Made by a program: the position numbers and the translations under genes. From positions 186,001 through 250,000 of the forward strand of contig NZ_BBJS01000043.1 of assembly GCF_000739895.2 (NCBI RefSeq): a stretch of DNA of 64,000 bases. The letters run 5' to 3'. The notes beneath the pieces were generated by a model. The model saw only the letters and a program-made list of their open reading frames with translations. It was not told the origin of the DNA and did not search any database. Below, one piece after another: positions 52,757-61,518 of the stretch; the stretch's first letter is position 1; the number at the start of each line of letters is the position of its first letter. This DNA is from Sphingomonas paucimobilis NBRC 13935 (lineage in GTDB: Bacteria > Pseudomonadota > Alphaproteobacteria > Sphingomonadales > Sphingomonadaceae).

Positions 52757-54147
52757 GCGTCGGCCTCCTCCGGTATCTCATCCCGGTCAAAGGCCGTTTC
52801 GAAGTCCTCTGACAGAGTTATCTGGCCTCCGTCGTCTTCCTCGGCTCGGCGGTCTTCTTCCGCGGCGAAGCTGACTGGAAAGTCGAAGCTCATCGGTAAG
52901 CTAGCGACGGTGAGGCGCTCACCGGACGCGGCAATGTCTAGTGCCGCTTCACCTTCGGCAAGCCAGCCCATCGCGGCGAGCAGCATGTCGCGCCATTTGT
53001 CATTGAACCAGGACCGCGTGAGGCGCAATCGGATGCGCTGCAGCTGTTCACCCGGGAGCGGGGTTCGGCCGTCGGTCGTCACCGCAACATTGGCATGGAC
53101 CCGGAAGAGAGCATCCGGCCAGAGCTTGGGTTGAGCGACAAGGCACAGGTGCCAGCGCCGATCCTTGAACTTGCCGCTCAGGACACGGTCGACCCGATGT
53201 CCATCGCTCAGCGTCAGCTTCACTCTTCCGTCGATGAGTCCGTCGGGGAAGAAGCGGCCTCGGGCGCCCGAGGCGAAATCGACAGGAAGTAGCCCGAGAC
53301 GATGCATGGCCAGGTCCCAGTGCTGACGCATCAAATTGACGGCGATCCGCCGTGCATTGGAACGCTCACCGAAGTGGCGGCTATAGGTACCGTCGATCAC
53401 GCCGTTGAATGGCAAGCTGGCGCGCGCCTTCAAAGGCGGAGCGCCGTTGTCGAGACGCTCGATAGCATCGGGTCCGCAGAAGGCGATGGCGCCTCCCTCG
53501 TGAAGCACATGGGGAACACGCGTAAACTGGCTCCAGGCTTCCAGCTGCGCAGTCGTTCCCTTCGCCTCCAGGATCCAGACGTCGGGCCTCGCCCGGAGTT
53601 CGAACCAGTTGCTGTAAAGCGTCTCGGGATTTGGAGTGACCAGCTTTCGACCGTCCTCTTGGGCAGCAACGATCATCGCAAGCTGCTCGGCGTCCGGATG
53701 CTCGACCTTCAGCACACGTGAGGTGTCGAGCGTTTCGAGCAGGGGCTGAAGACAGGCCGCCCAATTAGGGAACGCATTGTGTGCGTTCTGGCGGAGGATC
53801 TCTGTTGGGAAATCGCCGAAATCCACGTCGGCAATCCGGATCGGAATCATGAACTCCGCGTCGCCGAGCTTGCGACGCATGACGTCGCCGAGAGCGAGCT
53901 CCTTCTTTACGCCTTGCTTGCCGATATGCTCGGACACCACGACGATCTGCTTGATGGCCTCGTGCCGCAGCACGTGCTCGATCTTGTCCCAGAAATCGTC
54001 GCCACCCCGAAGCGCGCGAACGTCGACCCAGACCTTGTATCCGGCCGTGGTTAGGCGCCCGGCAAGCCACCGGGCGAAGCAATTGTCCTCAGGATTGGCG
54101 TGCGTGATCAGAATTGTGTCGCGCACCGGTGTCGGAGCGGTAGTCAT
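52753..54147 (-). CDS. TIR-APAZ effector partner of the short Argonaute
   Basis: A 464-residue protein. Residues 1-140 form a TIR domain (DTILITHANPEDNCFARWLA; GYKVWVDVRALRGGDDFW; IKQIVVVSEH), in which Glu57 in FWDKIEHVL is a candidate NADase glutamate. Residues about 160-460 form the APAZ domain that replaces PAZ and clamps the Argonaute (WFELRARPDVWILEAKGTT; RHFGERSNARRIAVNLMRQH). The acidic C terminus (EEDRRAEEDDGGQ) is typical of extended APAZ proteins. It is upstream and coupled to the Argonaute gene. Confidence 0.85.
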   Translation of the reverse strand: MTTAPTPVRDTILITHANPEDNCFARWLAGRLTTAGYKVWVDVRALRGGDDFWDKIEHVLRHEAIKQIVVVSEHIGKQGVKKELALGDVMRRKLGDAEFMIPIRIADVDFGDFPTEILRQNAHNAFPNWAACLQPLLETLDTSRVLKVEHPDAEQLAMIVAAQEDGRKLVTPNPETLYSNWFELRARPDVWILEAKGTTAQLEAWSQFTRVPHVLHEGGAIAFCGPDAIERLDNGAPPLKARASLPFNGVIDGTYSRHFGERSNARRIAVNLMRQHWDLAMHRLGLLPVDFASGARGRFFPDGLIDGRVKLTLSDGHRVDRVLSGKFKDRRWHLCLVAQPKLWPDALFRVHANVAVTTDGRTPLPGEQLQRIRLRLTRSWFNDKWRDMLLAAMGWLAEGEAALDIAASGERLTVASLPMSFDFPVSFAAEEDRRAEEDDGGQITLSEDFETAFDRDEIPEEADA

Positions 54148-54195
54148 GGGAGTCCCCGCCAGCAGAGTGCCGTACCTAAAAGCACGAACGTGCGA

Positions 54196-54594
54196 CTACT
54201 CTGCCAGAGGGCGCACGTTGGTGATGGTGATGCCTACATCGGCACTCGCAAGTGGCCCGTCCGTTGTGAGCATCTCGGCTTGCAGGTCGATCGCCAAAGC
54301 AAGGCACGTCCGATCGCCGAGAGAAAGACCGAGCGCCTTCGTGGCTGGCCGGAGGTCGCCTACTATGAGTGCCTGGGCAGGAGTGAGCGGCCGGACATCA
54401 AGATGCAGCCCGCCAAGCGCCTCACGCACCTCGTCGAGCGGCAATCCCCGGTCCCGTAGCTTGGAGACGACCTCTGCGAGGTTGGCTGTTCCGATGATGC
54501 TGCGGGTCAGGACGTCGACTACCCTATCCGCCCCGGGTTCATCGTTCAGAAGACAGAGCAGGGCGGAGGCGTCGAGTACGACTTTGCTACTCAC
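54196..54594 (-). CDS. vapC: PIN-domain toxin (VapC type)
   Basis: A 132-residue ribonuclease toxin. Acidic active-site residues are visible in VVLDASALLCLL, NLAEVVSKL, GDRTCLALA and LLTTDGPLA. The GTG at 54,594 overlaps the antitoxin stop by eight bases, the usual coupling; the extra in-frame GTG at 54,606 is less well placed. It sits 48 bases upstream of the TIR-APAZ gene on the same strand, so TA and Argonaute module may share a transcript. Confidence 0.85.
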   Translation of the reverse strand: MSSKVVLDASALLCLLNDEPGADRVVDVLTRSIIGTANLAEVVSKLRDRGLPLDEVREALGGLHLDVRPLTPAQALIVGDLRPATKALGLSLGDRTCLALAIDLQAEMLTTDGPLASADVGITITNVRPLAE

Positions 54595-54835
54595 GCTCCG
54601 CCTCACGCCGACGCTCCGCGATCAGCTCGTCAGCCAAGCCGACGCCTTCGGGCACATACTTGCGCAGGATGGCGCGAGCACGCTCAAGTGCCTTAGGTAC
54701 GGAACGTACCCGCAATTCGCCATCGTCCACATCGACGAGAACGGTGTCACCCGTGGTGATCCCGAGCTCACGGCGCATTGCCGCCGGGATCACGAGCTTA
54801 CCACCGTCCACGATTTTGACCCTCTGTGCTTCCAT
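54587..54835 (-). CDS. vapB: AbrB-type antitoxin (VapB type)
   Basis: An 82-residue swapped-hairpin AbrB-fold DNA-binding protein (VKIVDGGKLVIPAAMRRELGI; TVLVDVDDGELRVRSVP) with a C-terminal tail that would bind the toxin. The ATG at 54,835 is selected on fold; the frame is open to 54,952 but without coding character. It probably represses its own operon. The space from here to 55,085 shows no other gene. Confidence 0.82.
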   Translation of the reverse strand: MEAQRVKIVDGGKLVIPAAMRRELGITTGDTVLVDVDDGELRVRSVPKALERARAILRKYVPEGVGLADELIAERRREAERE

Positions 54836-55085
54836 CTGCACCAATCCCGCTGCTCTGACCTGTCCAACGGCTTTATACCGGAGGGCAACGTCGGACGCCA
54901 GCGTGCAGGGAGGGATCGATGCACGGCTGGTCACCGAAATATCGTTCATCAATAATGGAGCAGCTACTTAGACCCGGTCTGCTTAGCTAGGCTCCGTAGG
55001 ACCGGCACTTGCCGTTCTGAGCCGCCTGCTGCATGATTGGCTCACAAGGGTATACCCAAGAAGGCCGGGCTGAAGTGACGAGCAA

Positions 55086-55754
55086 ATGGCAGGCATCGAG
55101 ATGAAGGCGGCGCGGGTTTACCTGCGTGTGAGCACGGACGAGCAGGACCTGACACGTCAGGAGAGCATCGTGGCGGGCGCGCGGGCGGCAGGCTTCTACA
55201 TTGCGGCGGTCTACCGGGAAAAGGCATCAGGCGCGCGGCCCGACCGATCCGAGCTGCTGCGCATGGTGGCGGACCTGCAGCCGGGCGAGGTGGTGGTGGC
55301 CGAGAAGATCGACCGCATCAGCCGCCTGCCTCTGCCGGAGGCAGAGCTTCTGGTGGAGACGATCCGGGGTAGAGGGGCGCAGTTGGCGGTGCCGGGCATC
55401 GTGGACCTGTCTGACTTAGTAGCCGACAGCGCCGGCGTGGCGCGAATCGTGCTCGAGGCGGTGCAGGACATGCTGTTGCGCGTCGCGCTGCAGACGGCTC
55501 GGGATGACTATGAGACCCGGCGCGAGCGGCAGCGCGAGGGCATCGAAGTTGCGAAGAGGGCGGGGCGTTACACCGGCCGCAAGCCGGATCTCGCCCACCA
55601 TCGACGCATCGTAGGTCTGCGCGAGGCGGGCATGAGCATCGCGAAAACCGCGGAGCTTGCCGGATGCAGCATCGCGCAGGTCAAGCGGGTGACGGCCCTG
55701 GACAGAGCGAAAGGTGCCGGAACGACTTCTGCACCTGCTGCTGATCCCAAGTGA
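55086..55754 (+). CDS. Serine recombinase (resolvase/invertase family)
   Basis: A 222-residue site-specific recombinase. The catalytic Ser is in AARVYLRVSTDEQDLTRQE, the resolvase core continues with DRSELLRMVADLQPGEVVVA and IDRISR, and a C-terminal helix-turn-helix starts near 175 (IVGLREAGMSIAKTAELAG). An ATG at 55,101 is an alternative start. It faces away from the toxin-antitoxin pair. Together with the tyrosine recombinase it brackets the defence genes. Confidence 0.88.
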   Translation: MAGIEMKAARVYLRVSTDEQDLTRQESIVAGARAAGFYIAAVYREKASGARPDRSELLRMVADLQPGEVVVAEKIDRISRLPLPEAELLVETIRGRGAQLAVPGIVDLSDLVADSAGVARIVLEAVQDMLLRVALQTARDDYETRRERQREGIEVAKRAGRYTGRKPDLAHHRRIVGLREAGMSIAKTAELAGCSIAQVKRVTALDRAKGAGTTSAPAADPK

Positions 55755-55901
55755 TTCAGTTCGGCGTCTGACGCGCTTCGATGCAGGGTTATGACACCTA
55801 TAAACCCGCGGAAAAGCGAAGGCGGGGGGCAGTGTCACAACCGGACGGCTCCGACACCGTCCCGATTGGGATGGTATTTCGGGATTATGGAAGTAGATCG
55901 G

Positions 55902-56384
55902 TTAGCCGGTTCCACCTGAGACATCAGGAGCCACTTTGGGGTCCGGGTCCTGCGCCTTGCCGGTCGCGGGTGCCACCTTCTGGCTCGGCATAGCGGTGAG
56001 ATAAGCAACGATCGCATCGACGTCCTTCTCGGCCACTGGCGCCTTATACACCTCACGCATCTTGGTGACGGTCGCCTTCCACTGATCCGCCGATAGCGCA
56101 GGCTGGGTCAGCGCCATGCTGGCTGAGTGGCACGAGGTGCAATTGGCATTGATGACGTCGGCGTGCGGACCGTCGGGGTAGGTCGCGTCGTCGGCCGGCA
56201 GGTCGACGCTGGTCGAGGCAAGCGAGAAGCCGCGCGCTGACACGCTGGCGGCCGGTGCCGGCTCAGACATCTCGGAGATCGGAACGGGCGCCTTGCGGCT
56301 GCTCGGCGCGCCGATCGAGACGAGGATGATGCCGGTCAGGCCGATCAGGCCAGCAGCCATCATGCCGGGAGACGGAGTCTTCAT
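55902..56384 (-). CDS. sorB: Exported cytochrome c (SorB-like subunit)
   Basis: A 160-residue c-type cytochrome with an N-terminal anchor/signal (MMAAGLIGLTGIILVSIGAP), a single haem site CTSCH near residue 82, and a distal Met in YLTAMPSQK. It follows the molybdenum enzyme gene by 14 bases and would accept its electrons, as SorB does for SorA. The C-terminal part is Pro/Asp/Gly-rich and probably flexible. Confidence 0.85.
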   Translation of the reverse strand: MKTPSPGMMAAGLIGLTGIILVSIGAPSSRKAPVPISEMSEPAPAASVSARGFSLASTSVDLPADDATYPDGPHADVINANCTSCHSASMALTQPALSADQWKATVTKMREVYKAPVAEKDVDAIVAYLTAMPSQKVAPATGKAQDPDPKVAPDVSGGTG

Positions 56385-56398
56385 GATTTGCTCGCTCC

Positions 56399-57634
56399 TC
56401 AGGCCGCGATGATGGTGGTGGTTTCAATGTTGCCGCGCATGAACCCGCCGGGATTCCAGATCGGCTTCATCGGCTGAGCGACACCGTTGGTGTTCCAGCA
56501 GCGCACCATGATGGGGTTAGGCCCGCGTCTCAGCGGCACCCGCCCGTCCCAGCGCCGGAAGCTGTACCTGCCCTCGTCCGCTCCGAGCGTCGTCCTGTAC
56601 CAGGTGCGGCCACCGTCCGACGACACATCGACCTTGGCGACGCCGCAATCGCCGCCCATTGCGATGCCGCCGACCGGGATCGACGCTTCATAGGCGATCG
56701 CCTGACCATCGGGCAGGCTGGTCATCCAGCTACGCGGGATCATGCGATTGATCGGTACGGTCGGGAAGTCCTTGGCACCGGGCGCGACATTCGCGCCGGG
56801 TGTCGCGGGGATCTTGTAGGCCTTGGCCATCCAATACTGGTCGTCAGGGCCGGGCAGTACCTCGATCGCGTTCAGCATCTTGACCCAATAGGTCGAGTAC
56901 CAGCCCGGCACGATCAGCCGGCAGGGAAAGCCGTTGAGGAGCGGCAGTTGCTCGCCGTTCATGCCGAAGGCGATCATGACCTCGCCGTCGCGGGCATGGT
57001 CGATGTCGAGTGCCTTCTCGAAGTCAGGAGCGCCCGCCACGACCGGCTGATCGAGAGCGCCGAAGCGCACCTGCACCGCGCCTGCCTTGACCCCGGCGAG
57101 GTCGAGCACGTCGCGCAGGCGAACGCCGAGCCACTTGGCGTTGCCCATCGCGCCATTGCCCCATTGCGCGCCGGCGACGCGCGGCTGGAACAGCCCGCGG
57201 CTGTTGCCCGAGCACTGGTTCACCGCCGCCATCTCGACCCGTGGAAGGCGCAGCAGCTGAGCGAGGCTGATCGACAGCGGCCGATTGACGTGGCCGAAGA
57301 CGTTGAGGCGGAAACTTTCGACGTCGATCGAGGTCGGTATGTCGGCCCAGTGCCAGCGGACGAAGAACTGGTCGTTGGGCGTGAACACCGACTTGTCGAA
57401 GACCTCCATCGGCGTCTCCAGCAAGGGTGGATGGACGCGCTGGAGGATCATGCTGCCCTTGCCGGGAAAGGCGCTGGTCATCGGCCGCTCGGCATTGCCG
57501 CCGGGCAGCTTCAGGTCGACGAGCTGCTGCGCCAGTGCCGGCGCGGCGGCAAGGCCGGCGGTGCCGAGCGCGGCATGGCTGAGGAAGCGGCGACGGCTGG
57601 TCTCACTCGCCAGCCCGGCGTCGAAATTGTCCAT
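56399..57634 (-). CDS. sorA: Tat-exported sulfite dehydrogenase, molybdenum subunit (SorA-like)
   Basis: A 411-residue sulfite-oxidase-fold enzyme oxidising sulfite to sulfate in the periplasm. A twin-arginine signal (SRRRFLSHAALGTAGLAAAP) is followed by the molybdopterin domain, in which the Mo-binding cysteine is in AAVNQCSGNSRG, and a C-terminal dimer domain (GVAKVDVSSDGGRTWYRTTL). GGAG precedes the ATG at 57,634; the frame upstream belongs to another context. Its partner cytochrome gene is directly downstream. Confidence 0.9.
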   Translation of the reverse strand: MDNFDAGLASETSRRRFLSHAALGTAGLAAAPALAQQLVDLKLPGGNAERPMTSAFPGKGSMILQRVHPPLLETPMEVFDKSVFTPNDQFFVRWHWADIPTSIDVESFRLNVFGHVNRPLSISLAQLLRLPRVEMAAVNQCSGNSRGLFQPRVAGAQWGNGAMGNAKWLGVRLRDVLDLAGVKAGAVQVRFGALDQPVVAGAPDFEKALDIDHARDGEVMIAFGMNGEQLPLLNGFPCRLIVPGWYSTYWVKMLNAIEVLPGPDDQYWMAKAYKIPATPGANVAPGAKDFPTVPINRMIPRSWMTSLPDGQAIAYEASIPVGGIAMGGDCGVAKVDVSSDGGRTWYRTTLGADEGRYSFRRWDGRVPLRRGPNPIMVRCWNTNGVAQPMKPIWNPGGFMRGNIETTTIIAA

Positions 57635-57723
57635 GACAAGGCTCTCCTGTGGCCAGTCACGCTGGCGGATCGAAGGGGCATTCTGCAAGTGATCGGACCG
57701 ACTGATCCGATCATCATGGCGGA

Positions 57724-58875
57724 TCAGTTCGGGGTGGCGATGCAGGGCGAGACGAACAGGTTGCCCCGCCATGCACCGGCTAGCGTCTTGGCACCGACCA
57801 GCAGCCACATCGCCGCGAGCGCAACCGTCAGCACCGTGCCGACGATACCGAAAAACATAAGGTTCAGCGTCGTGCCGAGGCGGAAGGTGGCGACGGTGTA
57901 GACGCCGAGCGGGAAGGTGTAGCCCCACCAGCCGAGGTTGAACGGCACGCCCGCGCGCCAGTAGCGGATGGTGATAAGCGTCGCGAGCGCCAGCCACCAC
58001 AGGCCGAAACCCCAAAGGCAGAGCCCGGCGACAACGCCGATCCCCTGCGCGACGGTGCCGACGCCGGCTAGCCCGTGCGCGGTGAGGATCGCCGGCGCAT
58101 CCGCGCCGAGCACCAGCATGCCCAGAGCACCCGTGCCGATCGGCCCCAGCGCCAGCCAGGAAGATGCCGCCATGCTTTCATGCGGCAACTTGTGGAGTGC
58201 CATGCGCAGGATGAGGATGGCGAGGATGCCAAACGCGACCGGCACCGAATAGGCCCACAGCACATAGGAGGTCGCGAGCGTCACTATCTGCGCGTGGGGA
58301 TCGGTTAGATGCGGCGCGAGCAGCCCGCCGCTGGCGCCCGCCACTTCGGCAGCGACGACCGGCAGCAGCCATACGGCGGTCATGCCGTCCAGGCTGTGCT
58401 CGTGGCGGGTAAACATCAGGTAGGGGATCAGCACGCCGCAGGCGAGCGACATGGCGACGTCGATCCACCACAGGATATGCGCGACCGGCACGATGCCATT
58501 TCCGAACCGCGCGATGCCGAAGGCGAGACAGCCGTTGATGATCGTCGCCAGCCCCATCGGAATGGTCCCGATGAACATCGACACGGTGTTGTGCCCGAAG
58601 ATGCGCCGCGCCTCGTGCCCGAACATCACCCAGCGCGCGCCATAGAGGCCGGCGAACAGCGCGAAGAGCGCGATATTGAAGAACCACAACACCTCGCCGA
58701 CAGGTTTAAGCGAAGGCCCGATGCCGGGCACCTGCGGCAGCGCGAGGGCAAGGATGCCCGTGCCCATCGTCGCGGCGAACCAGTTGGGCGTGAACTGGCG
58801 GATCATCTCGCGGGGGTGATCGAGCCGGCTGAGCGGCTTGAGGCCGCTGAGAACGGAGTGCGTGTCGGCAGTCAT
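57724..58875 (-). CDS. TDT-family transporter (probable sulfite exporter)
   Basis: A 383-residue membrane protein with ten hydrophobic segments of the TDT family (TehA, Mae1, Ssu1, plant SLAC1): FTPNWFAATMGTGILALALP opens it, with WGYTFPLGVYTVATFRLG near the end. The Ssu1 branch exports sulfite, which fits the neighbouring sulfite dehydrogenase; tellurite or dicarboxylate transport would be other possibilities. It overlaps the upstream LysR gene by four bases. Confidence 0.85.
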   Translation of the reverse strand: MTADTHSVLSGLKPLSRLDHPREMIRQFTPNWFAATMGTGILALALPQVPGIGPSLKPVGEVLWFFNIALFALFAGLYGARWVMFGHEARRIFGHNTVSMFIGTIPMGLATIINGCLAFGIARFGNGIVPVAHILWWIDVAMSLACGVLIPYLMFTRHEHSLDGMTAVWLLPVVAAEVAGASGGLLAPHLTDPHAQIVTLATSYVLWAYSVPVAFGILAILILRMALHKLPHESMAASSWLALGPIGTGALGMLVLGADAPAILTAHGLAGVGTVAQGIGVVAGLCLWGFGLWWLALATLITIRYWRAGVPFNLGWWGYTFPLGVYTVATFRLGTTLNLMFFGIVGTVLTVALAAMWLLVGAKTLAGAWRGNLFVSPCIATPN

Positions 58876-59744
58876 GCGACCTGCTCCTTGATGAGATCCG
58901 TCAGCGCGTCGGCCGCGCGGGTGCGATAGCGTTCCTTGTGGCGCAGCGCGTGAAAGGCGCGGTCGGGCAGCCCGAGCGGCAGCTCGACGAGATCGCCAGC
59001 CTTGAGCGCGCGCGCGACGACCAATCGCGACAAGACGGCAACGCCGGCACCGGCCTCAACGGCGGTGCGCACCGCCTCGTTGGACGGCAGCGTCATCGCT
59101 ATCGTCAGCTGGGCCGGATCAAACCCGCGCGTTCGCAGCACGTCCTCGAAAGTCGAGCGCGTACCCGATCCCTGCTCACGGACGATCCAGCGTGTAGTGC
59201 GCAGCCAGGCCTCGTCGATGCGTTCGGCTTCCTCGCGGCCGACCAGCACCATTGGGTCATGCCCGACATTCCAGTGGGCAAGCGCCGGTTCGTCCACCTC
59301 GCCCTCGACAAAGCCGAGTTCCGCCGCGCCGCTCAACACCTGCGCTGCCGCGCCTTCGGTGTTGTCGATCGCCAGCTCGACCGCGATCTGTGGGTGGCGT
59401 TCGTGGAAGGCGGCGAGCTTTGCCGGCAACCAATAGCTCGCGATCGTCTGGCTGGCGACGATCCGCAACGAACCACGCGCGAGCCCGGCATAGTCCGCGA
59501 GCATCGTCTCGGCATGCGCTGCCCGCCCCAGCACCGCGCGCGCTTCCTCCAGAAAGCCGCGGCCTGCCTCGGTAAGCTGGATGCCACGCCCGACGCGGTG
59601 GAACAGCGGAACGCCGTAGCGCGCTTCGAGGGCCGCAACCGCCCCGGAGGCAGCAGACTGCGTGACGTTCAGCGCCTCCGCTGCCTTGGTGACGTGTTCG
59701 CGCTCCGCGACACCGACGAATATTCTGAGCTGCTCCAAAGTCAT
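58872..59744 (-). CDS. LysR family regulator
   Basis: A 290-residue regulator with an N-terminal winged helix (LEQLRIFVGVAEREHVTKAA; NVTQSAASGAVAALE) and a substrate-binding domain. It resembles the CbbR/CysB-like branch that senses small anions or sulfur metabolites. It heads the TDT-SorA-cytochrome operon (ATGA overlap with TDT) and diverges from the second molybdenum enzyme; regulation of both sides is likely. Confidence 0.9.
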   Translation of the reverse strand: MTLEQLRIFVGVAEREHVTKAAEALNVTQSAASGAVAALEARYGVPLFHRVGRGIQLTEAGRGFLEEARAVLGRAAHAETMLADYAGLARGSLRIVASQTIASYWLPAKLAAFHERHPQIAVELAIDNTEGAAAQVLSGAAELGFVEGEVDEPALAHWNVGHDPMVLVGREEAERIDEAWLRTTRWIVREQGSGTRSTFEDVLRTRGFDPAQLTIAMTLPSNEAVRTAVEAGAGVAVLSRLVVARALKAGDLVELPLGLPDRAFHALRHKERYRTRAADALTDLIKEQVA

Positions 59745-59774
59745 GCAGCATATATCGCGTACTTAGATCGATAC

Positions 59775-59818
59775 GACCAACCGTTTGATATGGTCATTCC
59801 AATCTGGATATCGGAATG
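59775..59818. promoter_or_regulatory. Candidate LysR operator
   Basis: Two overlapping dyads between LysR and the divergent gene: GACCA-N11-TGGTC (59,775-59,795) and CATTCC-N12-GGAATG (59,795-59,818). T-N11-A-type dyads at such positions are typical of LysR proteins. Confidence 0.5.
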
Positions 59819-59890
59819 GTCGGCAGCCTTTCGTCTGCGATGGTCTCGAAGACTTGAAGCGTTACGCGTGCCCGCGACGTTTGATCGTCC

Positions 59891-60958
59891 ATGACCGATA
59901 TGATCGAGCGCAGTTCTGATCCCTACAATGCCGAGCCGACGCCCGGTGCGTTGATCGAGCGGTTTCTGACGCCGCAGGCGCTGTTCTACGTGCGCAGCCA
60001 CGGGCCGGTGCCGGATCTGCCCGCCAATCATCGGATCGAGGTGAGCGGGAGGGGCATGGCGAGCCGCTTCTTCTCGGTGCAGGAACTGAAGAGCACGTTT
60101 GCCACGCGCACGGTAACGGCGGTTCTCCAGTGCGCCGGCAACCGGCGTACCGATCTCCAGCAGGTCGCCAACACCTCCGGCGATCCGTGGGACGTAGGCG
60201 CGATCGGCAATGCGGAGTGGACCGGCGTACGCTTGGCCGATGTGCTCGATGCGGTCGGCGCGCCGGATGCGTCCGAGCTGTTCGTGGCGTTCACCGGCGC
60301 GGACGAGGTGGACGTGGAGGGTGAAGAAGCCTTGTTCGGGGTATCGATCGCCATGAGCAAGGCGCGGGAGCCCGACGTACTCCTCGCCTGGGCGATGAAT
60401 GGCGAGCCGCTGACGCCCGAACATGGCGCCCCGCTCCGCATGGTGGTGCCTGGCTATGCCGGGGTCCGCAGCGCCAAATGGCTGACACGGATCGAGGTGC
60501 GTGAAACGCCCTCCGAGGCACCGATCCAGGCGCACGACTACAAGCTCTTCCCCGCCGCTGTGACGAGCGACACCGTCGACTGGAGCCAGGGTCTGACGAT
60601 CAATGCCATGCCGCTCAACGCCGCGATCTGCTCGCCCGGTGCGGGCGAGAGTTTGGCCGCCGGAGAGGTGCGGATTGAGGGATATGCCATTGCCTATGAC
60701 CGCCGTATTTCTCGGATCGAAGTGTCGGTGAACGGCGGTCGCGACTGGCAACAGGCGACCTTCGCCGATGATCCGGAGACGCGCTGGGGCTGGCGGCGCT
60801 GGATCCTTGACGCCACACTTGCCAAGGGACGCCAGCACCTTGTCGCCCGTGCCTTCGACGAGACCGGGCAGGGACAGCCCGAGCGGCCGGATACGATGTG
60901 GAATTTCGCCGGCTATCTGTGCACCGCCTGGCATCACGTTCACGTGCTGGTCGAATGA
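59891..60958 (+). CDS. Cytoplasmic sulfite-oxidase-family molybdenum enzyme
   Basis: A 355-residue oxidoreductase of the sulfite oxidase fold without a signal peptide. The Mo-binding Cys lies in VLQCAGNRRTDLQ, followed by GAIGNAEWTGVRLADVLDAVG, the VPGYAGVRSAKWLTRIEV strand and a dimer domain (RISRIEVSVNGGRDWQQATF). Compared with SorA it keeps a more eukaryote-like core. It is divergent from the LysR operon, so may detoxify sulfite inside the cell. The electron acceptor is unknown. The MgtC gene overlaps its stop by four bases. Confidence 0.85.
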   Translation: MTDMIERSSDPYNAEPTPGALIERFLTPQALFYVRSHGPVPDLPANHRIEVSGRGMASRFFSVQELKSTFATRTVTAVLQCAGNRRTDLQQVANTSGDPWDVGAIGNAEWTGVRLADVLDAVGAPDASELFVAFTGADEVDVEGEEALFGVSIAMSKAREPDVLLAWAMNGEPLTPEHGAPLRMVVPGYAGVRSAKWLTRIEVRETPSEAPIQAHDYKLFPAAVTSDTVDWSQGLTINAMPLNAAICSPGAGESLAAGEVRIEGYAIAYDRRISRIEVSVNGGRDWQQATFADDPETRWGWRRWILDATLAKGRQHLVARAFDETGQGQPERPDTMWNFAGYLCTAWHHVHVLVE

Positions 60959-61467
60959 TCGAAGCATCAGCGGCACCGGACGTCGCTTTCTGGATCGATG
61001 CGATTGGCCGGCTGGTGGTGGCGACCGCGGCCGGGATGGTGCTCGGCTGGGAACGCTCGCGTGAGAACCGGCAGATCATGGGCCTGCGGACGCTGGGTCT
61101 GGTCGGTCTGGCGAGTTGCATCGCCGTTCAGGCGATCGTGCATAGTGGCTTGCCGAACGTGAACGCCGATGCCGCAGGACGGGCGATGCAGGGCATTCTG
61201 TCCGGCGTCGGCTTCATCGGTGCCGGTGCGGTGCTGCGGGTCGGCCAGGGTCAGGAAGTGCATGGATTGGCGACCGCCGCGTGCATCTGGGTGACAGCCA
61301 CGATCGGCGCGGCAGCAGGGTTGGCGGTGTGGCCGCTCATCATCGGCGGGGTGAGCCTTGCAATGCTCGTCCTGTTCGTCGGCGCGCCGCTGGAACGCCG
61401 CATCCGCGAGCGAGCCCGTCTGACGCCGGCCGAGACCGACAGGAAGGATGTCGAGCGCAAGCCGTGA
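60955..61467 (+). CDS. MgtC/SapB family membrane protein
   Basis: A 170-residue protein with four hydrophobic segments and the MgtC signature (VVATAAGMVLGWERSRENRQ; GVGFIGAGAVLRVG; VHGLATAACIWVTATIGAAA). Lengths and loop Gly/Pro match small MgtC/SapB members. The ATG at 60,955 overlaps the preceding gene by ATGA, so it is translationally coupled, an odd partner for a molybdenum enzyme. The function of the family is tied to magnesium or membrane ATPase control. Confidence 0.85.
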   Translation: MIEASAAPDVAFWIDAIGRLVVATAAGMVLGWERSRENRQIMGLRTLGLVGLASCIAVQAIVHSGLPNVNADAAGRAMQGILSGVGFIGAGAVLRVGQGQEVHGLATAACIWVTATIGAAAGLAVWPLIIGGVSLAMLVLFVGAPLERRIRERARLTPAETDRKDVERKP

Positions 61468-61518
61468 TCGCGCTGGACCGCCCGGTGCCCGTCGGCGCCG
61501 GGAGGCGGCAAGGCGCTA

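Noticed and set aside
59741..60976. A 411-codon minus-strand frame opposite the second molybdenum enzyme
   Set aside because: The plus-strand product has clear sulfite-oxidase motifs; the antisense frame has none.
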